Of a stretch of DNA of 64,000 bases, positions 34,661 to 41,721 are shown piece by piece. Below the pieces are notes generated by a model, which had not been told where the DNA came from, made no database searches, and saw only the letters and a list, made by a program, of their open reading frames with translations. The stretch's first letter is position 1. Every line of letters starts with the position of its first letter. The position numbers were made by a program, and so were the translations under genes. Source of the stretch: Pacificibacter marinus (lineage in GTDB: Bacteria > Pseudomonadota > Alphaproteobacteria > Rhodobacterales > Rhodobacteraceae); the NCBI RefSeq assembly GCF_900109555.1, contig NZ_FNZV01000006.1, forward strand, positions 1 to 64,000, in the 5' to 3' direction.

Positions 34661-35532
34661 CAACGTGCGCCCTCCAGCGCTTGATACAACCAAAGCAGCG
34701 GAACGCGCGCTGGCGTATCCGTATGATGGCAGATGAATTGCCACCCTGCCTGCGCCGCTAAGTTTTGCAGTGTCGCCTTGCGCGCATTCAAACGCGTTTT
34801 GTAGCGCGTTTGTAAATCATCAGCACGCATCGTTTCATGAGATACGCGGCCATTCATCGAAGTGAATACAGTGCGGCCTTTGTACGGAAATGCTTCTTCG
34901 GCAGGATCCAAAATTTGGCACAGTGCACCGCGAACACCTGCGTTTGCCGCGGCTTCAAGCGCTGCTTCTATGGGCTCAATCGGCCCCAAAAAATCAGATA
35001 AAAACACGGCCTGCGCGTGAGGCACAAAATGTGACACATCTGGCGCACTGTGTTCCGCGTCAAGCGGTAGACACAGGCCCTCAGCAATGCGTCGAAGCTG
35101 TTGCGGCCCGTTGCGCGGGGGCGTGTCGTGATGACACAGCGCCACACGTTCGCCACCTTGCATCAACACAATCGACAAGGAAAGCGCAAGCAACGCACCA
35201 CGATCAGATTTTACTGTACCGTTTTTCAGTGATGTGAATTGCATAGAGGCGGACTGGTCACACCAAAAATACACGGATTGTGCCGCTTGCCATTCTTTTT
35301 CGCGCACAAAAACAGCGTCTGATTGCGCCGACCTACGCCAATCAATTGCGCGTGCTGGATCACCCGCTTGCGCGGGACGGTATTGCCAAAATTCGCTGCC
35401 ATTGCCAGCCCGCCTGCGCCCATGCCCGCCCATCATTAGCGTTTGCGCCAGATGATCAGCCTCGGCCAAAAGCGCGGGCATGGGGGCTGCGAGCGCCTCA
35501 GATCGTGTGCGAAGATCGTTTGACTTATTCAC
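34660..35532 (-). CDS. DUF58-domain protein
   Basis: A 290-residue protein with the DUF58 signature region (YRPAQAGDPARAIDWRRSAQSD followed by VREKEWQ) and the start of a VWA fold (SVYFWCDQSASMQF). DUF58 proteins are regular partners of MoxR ATPases and may be their substrates or adaptors. The start overlaps the MoxR stop by 4 bases and the stop shares a base with the DUF4159 start, so translation of the whole set is coupled. Confidence 0.9.
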   Translation of the reverse strand: MNKSNDLRTRSEALAAPMPALLAEADHLAQTLMMGGHGRRRAGNGSEFWQYRPAQAGDPARAIDWRRSAQSDAVFVREKEWQAAQSVYFWCDQSASMQFTSLKNGTVKSDRGALLALSLSIVLMQGGERVALCHHDTPPRNGPQQLRRIAEGLCLPLDAEHSAPDVSHFVPHAQAVFLSDFLGPIEPIEAALEAAANAGVRGALCQILDPAEEAFPYKGRTVFTSMNGRVSHETMRADDLQTRYKTRLNARKATLQNLAAQAGWQFICHHTDTPARVPLLWLYQALEGAR

Positions 35533-36533
35533 GCAGCGTTCCGGTTTTGCAAAGCGACACGTGCCGCAGCGTCGATCAATGCCCCAAGATCATCCCCGCG
35601 CGCACGGGCTGCGAATGTCAGCGCCATGCGGTGCATCAAGACGGGACGCGCCAGTGCCAAAACATCATCGGGTGATGGCGACAAACGCCCATCCAACAAA
35701 GCACGCGCCCGCACGGTCAACATCAACGCTTGCGCCGCACGCGGTCCCGGCCCCCAAGCGACAGAGTTGGACACAGCATCAGCGGCATCACCTGTATCTG
35801 GCCGACAAGACCGCACGAGATCAAGAATCATCTCAAGCACACTTTCCCCAACAGGCATTTGGCGCAGCAATGCTTGCCCAGCGATCAGTTCATCGGCGCT
35901 AAGCACTTCATGCGCGATGATTTCATCACTGCCAGTGGTGGCCAAAAGGATTGCGCGCTCGGTTTCGCGGTCAGGATAATCAACGTTAATTTGCACCAAA
36001 AAGCGGTCCAACTGGGCCTCGGGCAGTGGGTAGGTGCCCTCTTGCTCCAGTGGGTTTTGCGTGGCAAGCACATGAAAAGGCGGTTCCAAATCATGGGCTT
36101 GGCCCGCGATTGTGACGGATTTTTCCTGCATCGCCTGCAGCAAAGCGGACTGTGTGCGCGGCGAAGCACGGTTGATTTCATCGGCAAGCAAAAGCTGGCA
36201 AAACACTGGACCTTTGACAAAACGAAATGCGCGCGTGCCATCCGTCGCAGTTTCAAGCACTTCAGAGCCTAAAATATCGGCAGGCATCAAATCCGGTGTG
36301 AACTGCACGCGCGCCCCTTTGAGACCCATCACTGTTGATAGAGTGTCTACAAGTTTGGTTTTCCCAAGCCCTGGAAGCCCAACCAAAAGAGCGTGTCCTC
36401 CACAAAGCAGTGCTGAAAACACCAGATCGACCACTTGCTCTTGGCCAATGAATTCGCGGGTGACCGATGCCTTGGCTTTGGCCAATTTTGCGCCAAGATC
36501 TTCTATTTGGGACACAAGGTCATTTTGCGACAT
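35529..36533 (-). CDS. MoxR-family AAA+ ATPase
   Basis: 334 residues from ATG 36533 (MSQNDLVSQ), preceded by AGGTGAAG. Walker A is GLPGLGKTKL, Walker B LLLADEINRASP, sensor 1 VLATQNPLEQEGTYPLPEAQLDRF-like family sequence, and the C-terminal lid includes SVAWGPGPRAAQAL. MoxR ATPases act as chaperones for metal or cofactor loading or for envelope complexes. First gene of the four-gene unit; the partners determine its role, which is not known here. Confidence 0.92.
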   Translation of the reverse strand: MSQNDLVSQIEDLGAKLAKAKASVTREFIGQEQVVDLVFSALLCGGHALLVGLPGLGKTKLVDTLSTVMGLKGARVQFTPDLMPADILGSEVLETATDGTRAFRFVKGPVFCQLLLADEINRASPRTQSALLQAMQEKSVTIAGQAHDLEPPFHVLATQNPLEQEGTYPLPEAQLDRFLVQINVDYPDRETERAILLATTGSDEIIAHEVLSADELIAGQALLRQMPVGESVLEMILDLVRSCRPDTGDAADAVSNSVAWGPGPRAAQALMLTVRARALLDGRLSPSPDDVLALARPVLMHRMALTFAARARGDDLGALIDAAARVALQNRNAA

Positions 36534-36635
36534 GTCTTCACCTATCCTACTAATCTGTGCACTATTAGAAACAGGTCTGAGCGAAAGCATAAATAGACAA
36601 TAGGCGGAATGCCTAGATATTGGAGTGAATTTCTC

Positions 36636-37190
36636 GTGAGTGTCTCAGCAGATAGCATCGCATCCGCAATAACCGCCGCAAAGGGCCGTGGTTTGCCGCC
36701 AGTCGACAAATGGAATCCGCCCTTTTGCGGGGATCTCGACATCCGCATCGCCAAAGATGGTACGTGGTTTTATTTGGGAACGCCCATTGGGCGCGTGCGT
36801 CTTGCACGGTTGTTTTCCACGGTTTTGAAAAAAGAAGGCGCACAGTATTTTCTGGTCACCCCCGTCGAAAAGATTGGGATCACCGTCGATGATGCGCCGT
36901 TTTTAGCCATTGATTTTGATGTGACAGGCAAAGAACAAGATCAAGTTTTGACCTTTCACACGTCGATGGGCGATAGCGCCATATTGGATGCTGACCATCC
37001 TTTGCGTGTGGCAACACGATCTTCGGGCGAACCCGCGCCCTATGTGGAAATCCGTGCAGGACTTGAAGCCCTAATTGATCGCAAAAGCTTTTTTAGGCTG
37101 GTGGATTTGGCGGTTGAACACGAGATTTCAGGCGTAACTTACTTGGGTGTTTGGTCATCAGGCCAGTTTTTCGCGCTCACATCCCCTTAA
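36636..37190 (+). CDS. DUF1285-family protein
   Basis: 184 residues from GTG 36636 (VSVSADSIAS), chosen because GGAG lies at proper distance; an ATG at 36609 has its purine stretch too close. The family core is clear: LPPVDKWNPPFCGDLDIRIAKDGTWFYLGTPIGR, split here as WNPPFCGDLDIRI and WFYLGTPIGR, then YFLVTPVEKIGI and DDAPFLAIDF. Cytoplasmic, function unknown. It is divergent from the MoxR operon, to which it is often adjacent in related genomes by my recollection. Confidence 0.88.
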   Translation: MSVSADSIASAITAAKGRGLPPVDKWNPPFCGDLDIRIAKDGTWFYLGTPIGRVRLARLFSTVLKKEGAQYFLVTPVEKIGITVDDAPFLAIDFDVTGKEQDQVLTFHTSMGDSAILDADHPLRVATRSSGEPAPYVEIRAGLEALIDRKSFFRLVDLAVEHEISGVTYLGVWSSGQFFALTSP

Positions 37191-37193
37191 ACG

Positions 37194-37225
37194 AAAACGC
37201 GCCGCCCGTTAGGCGACGCGTTTTT
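37194..37225 (+). terminator. Terminator after DUF1285
   Basis: AAAACGCG-C-CGCC pairs with GGCG-A-CGCGTTTT around a short loop, followed by T. The A-run on the other side allows it to serve the convergent sulfotransferase gene as well. Confidence 0.85.
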
Positions 37226-37243
37226 AAAATAAGAAAACTGCGC

Positions 37244-38071
37244 TCAATCGCCCAATTTAGCGTGAACCTCGTCCAAGTCGATTTCAGAGATCGGGAACTT
37301 ATTGCCCGGATTTTCAAAATCATATTTGAACAATTGAAAATCACGTTTGTAGATTTCCCAGACCAAGTGCTTGGACAGATCATCAAAGTAATCTTCAACG
37401 GGGTGAAGACGCTTTGGCCCATGTCCTTCGGATTCGTTGAAACGCGGGATGTTGGCCAAATCGACTTTGTGCCGTGTCTCAATAGAATCGAGCACATCTT
37501 GCATGCCATCGTTGAACGTTTCTGTGTAGAAGATTTTATCGTATCGCCCACCATTAACGATAAACGTCGAAACATGGCCCGACATCGCAGACCAATGAAT
37601 GTCAGGGTCCATAGGACGACGCCACCGAATGGTGTCACGCACAAACAAAAGAAAACGACGGAATGATGCGATTTGGTCAAACTCTTGTTTGCCGTCATCA
37701 CCGCCCACTTCAATCCCGTATTTTTGCACGAGTTGCGGCACAAGATTACCACGATAGCGTTTGCCATTGCGTTGAATGCCACACACTTTATCGAAGAACG
37801 ACGACAAAACCCGTGTGTAGGGATTGCGCACACAAGTGAATGCATAAGAGTTGTGCGCCTGTACATTTTTTTCGATCAGAGGCTGACTGTGTTCTTGTGC
37901 CCACTTGTGCATACGATCTTTGCTGTCGTGGATATCCCCGTCAAAAAATTCACCGTGATCCGAGTAAAACATGATCTGACCAATGGTCGAGCACGCACAC
38001 TTAGGCACAACGCGGTACACCACGCTTTCGCTTTCGGTCATCCAAGTTCCTGGAAAGCCCATATTGCCCAC
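37244..38071 (-). CDS. Sulfotransferase (carbohydrate, family 2 type)
   Basis: A 275-residue protein resembling carbohydrate sulfotransferases. The phosphosulfate-binding region is YRVVPKCACSTI (about residues 19-30), like the VPKVACS of chondroitin/HNK-1 enzymes. The 3'-phosphate region is CVRNPYTRVLSSFFDKV (about 80-96), with Arg and Ser conserved. Both PAPS motifs are intact, in contrast to the protein at 17242. It would sulfate a surface glycan. It is divergent from a GT14 glycosyltransferase gene, a likely partner in building the acceptor. Confidence 0.78.
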   Translation of the reverse strand: MGNMGFPGTWMTESESVVYRVVPKCACSTIGQIMFYSDHGEFFDGDIHDSKDRMHKWAQEHSQPLIEKNVQAHNSYAFTCVRNPYTRVLSSFFDKVCGIQRNGKRYRGNLVPQLVQKYGIEVGGDDGKQEFDQIASFRRFLLFVRDTIRWRRPMDPDIHWSAMSGHVSTFIVNGGRYDKIFYTETFNDGMQDVLDSIETRHKVDLANIPRFNESEGHGPKRLHPVEDYFDDLSKHLVWEIYKRDFQLFKYDFENPGNKFPISEIDLDEVHAKLGD

Positions 38072-38194
38072 TTCTCCTCAAGACTGCGCACAAGCATCGT
38101 TTTATGCTTTAAAAGCAAATTAGGCTTGTTTATTCAACAACTGGTTACGAATATATGCAAACAATACTGCGATAATGAGGATACGGTTTCCAAA

Positions 38195-39772
38195 ATGGCA
38201 CGAATTGCATTCATTCTTCTATGCCACAAAGACCCAGAAGCTATTGTTGACCAAGCCCGTCGTCTGACCGCGACAGGTGACTACATTTCAATCCACTTCG
38301 ACGCACGGGGCGGCCGCGCGGCCTTTGACCAAGTGCGCCAAGGTCTTAAAGACAACCCCAATGTCACCTTCGCAAAGAAACGCATCAAGTGTGGATGGGG
38401 CGCGTGGTCGTTGGTGCAAGCATCATTGTATGCGGTTGAGGCGGCTGAGGAGGCTTTCCCACGTGCAACTCATTTTTACATGGTGTCAGGCGACTGCATG
38501 TCGATCAAAAGTGCCGAATACATACATGATTTCTTAGATAAACAAGACGTTGATTATATCGAAAGTTTTGATTTTTTTGAGTCTGATTGGATCAAAACCG
38601 GCATCAAAGAAGAAAGGCTGACGTGTCGTCACTGGTTCAATGAGCGCACGCACAAAAAACTGTTCGACAAAAACCTTTGGCTTCAACAGCGTTTAGGGCT
38701 TAAGCGCGACGTGCCATCCGATATTCAAGTCCAAATTGGATCGCAGTGGTGGTGTTTGCGACGCCGCACGATAGAGTGGATTTTAGATTTCACTCGTTCC
38801 CGCAAAGATGTGATGAAATTCTTTCGCACCACATGGATTCCTGATGAGACTTTTTTTCAAACTCTGGTCCGCCATTTGGTGCCTGAAAATGAAATTAACG
38901 CACGTACACTGACATTTTTAATGTTCACCGATTATGGTATGCCTGTCGTTTTATACAATGACCACTATGACTTACTGGTCACGCAAGACTTTATGTTTGC
39001 CCGAAAAATTTCGCCTGATGCCACGGAGTTAAAGAAACGTTTGGGCGATTTATTCGCGGCCAAAGGTGTTGAGTTTCAAATATCTGGCGAAGGGCGCTCC
39101 TTGTTCAAATTCCTAACGGATCGCGGCCGTGAAGGGCGACGCTTTACACAGCGGTTTTGGGAAACAGAAAGCTCGCTCGGGCGCGATCGCGAACTTTTAA
39201 TGATCGTATGCAAAAAGTGGCACGTCGCCAAACGGCTTGTAGCTAAAATCAAAGAGCATACCGATGTCCCGTGTATCGAATATTTGTTCAACGAAGAAGA
39301 CACACCTCTGCCCGACCTTGGTGGCATTGAGAAAAGTCTGGAAAAACGCACGCGCCATAGACGAGCGTGGGTGCGGATGCTGTTTGATTACTTTGAAACG
39401 AACCGAATGGTCGTTTGCTTGGATTCAGACGCGCTTGATCTCATTCGCGATTTTTACAATGATCGCTCAAGCACGCGCTTGCTGGAAATTGACTGCGCAT
39501 TTTCTGACAGCTATTTGGAAGGACATGCCAAACGCGTCGGATTGGCGGGGGATCAAACTCCGCAAGATGCAATGGAGCGTCTGCTGCCAACGATCCGCGC
39601 TGATATCACCCACGAACATGACGCCATTCGCGATGCCAAATTTGAGAATATTGAACGTATTTCACAATCAAATACACCAGAGGAAAACGCGCACGCCATT
39701 GCAAGGTTCCTTCAAATTTCAGATGAAGACGCGTTGAAAATCGCAAAAGCCGACCACCTGTTTCACGACTAA
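38195..39772 (+). CDS. Core-2/I-branching type glycosyltransferase (GT14)
   Basis: 525 residues from ATG 38195 (MARIAFILLCHK); the open frame begins far upstream but that part overlaps the sulfotransferase gene. The N-terminal 250 residues fit the GT14 beta-xylosyl/N-acetylglucosaminyl transferase family: ILLCHKDP, YISIHFDARGG, CGWGAWSLVQASLYAVEAA, HFYMVSGDCMSI and SQWWCLRRRTIEWI with WIPDETFFQT. The C-terminal half is a Rhodobacteraceae-specific extension that I cannot assign. No membrane segment is seen. It is followed by a HIT gene at 15 bases. Confidence 0.82.
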   Translation: MARIAFILLCHKDPEAIVDQARRLTATGDYISIHFDARGGRAAFDQVRQGLKDNPNVTFAKKRIKCGWGAWSLVQASLYAVEAAEEAFPRATHFYMVSGDCMSIKSAEYIHDFLDKQDVDYIESFDFFESDWIKTGIKEERLTCRHWFNERTHKKLFDKNLWLQQRLGLKRDVPSDIQVQIGSQWWCLRRRTIEWILDFTRSRKDVMKFFRTTWIPDETFFQTLVRHLVPENEINARTLTFLMFTDYGMPVVLYNDHYDLLVTQDFMFARKISPDATELKKRLGDLFAAKGVEFQISGEGRSLFKFLTDRGREGRRFTQRFWETESSLGRDRELLMIVCKKWHVAKRLVAKIKEHTDVPCIEYLFNEEDTPLPDLGGIEKSLEKRTRHRRAWVRMLFDYFETNRMVVCLDSDALDLIRDFYNDRSSTRLLEIDCAFSDSYLEGHAKRVGLAGDQTPQDAMERLLPTIRADITHEHDAIRDAKFENIERISQSNTPEENAHAIARFLQISDEDALKIAKADHLFHD

Positions 39773-39787
39773 GTCAAAGGACTTCCC

Positions 39788-40165
39788 ATGGCCTACACCT
39801 ATGACGACCAAAATATCTTTGCTAAAATTTTACGTGGCGAAATCCCATCAACCCCCGTGTTTGAAAGCGAACATACAATCGCTTTTCCAGATATTTCACC
39901 GCAAAAACAGGTGCATATCCTTGTGATCCCCAAAGGGGCGTTTCGCTGCTATGATCACTTTGTTACCTCAGCCAGTGACGCCGAACAGCTTGATTTTTTC
40001 AAATCGGTCGCCTTGATTGCCAAGCAAACTGGCACATCACAAGCCCACGGCGGGAATGGTTACCGACTGATCACCAACTCCGGTCCAGACAGCCACCAAG
40101 AAGTGCCGCACTTCCATGTGCATCTTCTGGGCGGCGAGCCATGTGGCCCTTTGACAGCAGGTTGA
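39788..40165 (+). CDS. HIT-family nucleotide hydrolase (HinT-like)
   Basis: A 125-residue histidine-triad protein. The triad motif HFHVHLLGG is near the C-terminus (about 108-116), with the earlier NIFAKILRGEIPS and HILVIPKGAF of the Hint branch. It would hydrolyse nucleoside phosphoramidates such as lysyl-AMP. It follows the GT14 gene by 15 bases and is followed by a strong terminator. Confidence 0.93.
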   Translation: MAYTYDDQNIFAKILRGEIPSTPVFESEHTIAFPDISPQKQVHILVIPKGAFRCYDHFVTSASDAEQLDFFKSVALIAKQTGTSQAHGGNGYRLITNSGPDSHQEVPHFHVHLLGGEPCGPLTAG

Positions 40166-40185
40166 TCTAAAGAATTTAAACATAC

Positions 40186-40216
40186 AAAAGCCCCGACCGC
40201 ACAGATCGGGGCTTTT
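40186..40216. terminator. Bidirectional terminator
   Basis: AAAAGCCCCGA pairs with TCGGGGCTTTT around a 9-base loop. Serves the HIT gene on plus and the ABC ATPase on minus. Confidence 0.92.
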
Positions 40217-40245
40217 GCTATTTAAGCCATAAATCAGTGTCGCGC

Positions 40246-41181
40246 TTATTTTCCCGAAGTTAGTTCAACAAAGACATCTTCAAGATCGGGGTCTACCGTG
40301 CGCACATCGCCGATAATGATCCCCGCCGCTTTCACAGCATCCAAAATCACATTCGCTGACGTCTTGCCACGCGCATACGAAAACGCCAACGTGCCGTCGC
40401 TCTTGCGGTCCAACGTGACACCTTGCGGCAATTCAAACTCTGCGGGGGCCACGCCCTCGGGCTCGATCAGCAAAGTTTTGGCATCCATCGCCCCGATCAA
40501 ATTTTTCGTCGTATCGCGCGCAACTACATTGCCGTGATTGATGATCGCGATTTCATCACACATTTCTTGCGCTTCTTCCAAGTAATGCGTGGTCAAAATG
40601 ATCGTCGTTCCATGTTCTTTGTTCATACGACGCACATTGGTCCACAGCATCTGGCGCAACTCGATATCCACCCCAGCGGTCGGTTCATCCAGCACCAAAA
40701 TTTGCGGATTGTGCACCAGTGCCTTGCCCAACAAAAGCCGTCGACGCATCCCGCCAGACAGCGTACGAGCATAGGCTTCAGCTTTGTCAGTCAAACCAAT
40801 CAGTTCAAGGATTTCATCAGACCGGCGGTCTTTTTTAGGCACACCATATAACCCCGCCTGCACCTCTAAAGCGCCGCGCGGTGTAAAGAATGGATCAAGG
40901 TTCAACTCTTGCGGCATCACACCGATTGCGGCCCGCGACTGACGCGGGTTGACGTCTTGGTCAAACCCCCAAATCTTGGCCTGCCCCGAAGTTTTCACAA
41001 CAAGCCCTGCTAGGATATTAATCAACGTCGATTTGCCCGCACCGTTGGGGCCAAGCAACCCAAAGATGGACCCTTTGGGAATCGTCAAATCGATCCCTTT
41101 GAGCGCCTCTTTGTCAGGGGCTTTGCCCTGACCACGATAGACTTTACGCAGGCCTTTGATCTCAATGGCATTGCTTGTCAT
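40246..41181 (-). CDS. ABC-2 type transporter ATPase (YadG-like), no adjacent permease
   Basis: 311 residues from ATG 41181 (MTSNAIEIKG), preceded by AAGGAGAG; the longer frame up to 41532 overlaps another gene and was rejected. Walker A GPNGAGKST, signature LSGGMRRRL, Walker B ILVLDEPTAGVD and a switch His in TTHYLEEA are intact. A C-terminal regulatory region of about 80 residues is typical of drug/polysaccharide exporters. The membrane partner (YadH-like) is not next to it in this window, so it must be elsewhere. Confidence 0.88.
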   Translation of the reverse strand: MTSNAIEIKGLRKVYRGQGKAPDKEALKGIDLTIPKGSIFGLLGPNGAGKSTLINILAGLVVKTSGQAKIWGFDQDVNPRQSRAAIGVMPQELNLDPFFTPRGALEVQAGLYGVPKKDRRSDEILELIGLTDKAEAYARTLSGGMRRRLLLGKALVHNPQILVLDEPTAGVDIELRQMLWTNVRRMNKEHGTTIILTTHYLEEAQEMCDEIAIINHGNVVARDTTKNLIGAMDAKTLLIEPEGVAPAEFELPQGVTLDRKSDGTLAFSYARGKTSANVILDAVKAAGIIIGDVRTVDPDLEDVFVELTSGK

Positions 41182-41365
41182 TGTCTCTCCTTCTTGCGTA
41201 GGATTCATACGCAGATCATCTCGCAACCCCTTGCTCGCAGCCGACGGATCGCTATCATGGGTTGCTGACATAGGCTGAACAAACGCGTTCGGCAACAGTG
41301 GCAAACTGCGGACCCCCTGTGCATCACAGGTACAGGTTGCGCCAGACCAAAAGTGAGCGATCAAA

Positions 41366-41551
41366 ATGACGAACAATGCCCCAGAAACCGAAATCGTTTC
41401 CACTTGGAAAGTTTCCTGTGATGGCTCTGAAGGGGCCTTGGGCCACCCCCGCGTCTGGTTGGTGATCCCGCATGACACTGGATTCGTTGAATGTGGATAT
41501 TGCGACAAGAAATTTGTGCATACGTCGTCCAAGCTGGAAAATGAAATCTAG
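41366..41551 (+). CDS. Small zinc-finger protein (zf-CHCC, NDUFS6-like)
   Basis: A 61-residue protein with the CHCC zinc ligands Cys18, His27, Cys43 and Cys46 ([20 protein letters not shown]). This is the bacterial counterpart of the mitochondrial complex I subunit NDUFS6; alphaproteobacterial members are complex I-associated. It is easily missed because of its size. It lies upstream of polA and is followed by its own terminator. Confidence 0.88.
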   Translation: MTNNAPETEIVSTWKVSCDGSEGALGHPRVWLVIPHDTGFVECGYCDKKFVHTSSKLENEI

Positions 41552-41594
41552 GCACCCCGGCACAGTATCGATTTCAATACTCAAAACTATGTCA

Positions 41595-41624
41595 AACAGC
41601 CGGTTCTTGCATCGGCTGTTTTCG
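41595..41624 (+). terminator. Terminator after the zinc-finger gene
   Basis: AAACAGCCG pairs with CGGCTGTTT around a 10-base loop, followed by a short T-run. It lies 44 bases after the zinc-finger stop and before polA. Confidence 0.8.
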
Positions 41625-41721
41625 CATGTTTGGTGGGCGATTTTGCGCGATCACGCCTTGCGGTTGGGGCACCTCTTCGTGCTATCAAAGCGGGACATAT
41701 TTATACAAAGGCGGCGCGCAT

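Noticed and set aside
37673-38194. Upstream extension of the GT14 frame
   Set aside because: It is antisense to the sulfotransferase gene and unlike any domain; GT14 begins at 38195.
40246-41532. Long N-terminal extension of the ABC ATPase
   Set aside because: The added part overlaps the small zinc-finger gene on the other strand, while ATG 41181 has a strong ribosome site.
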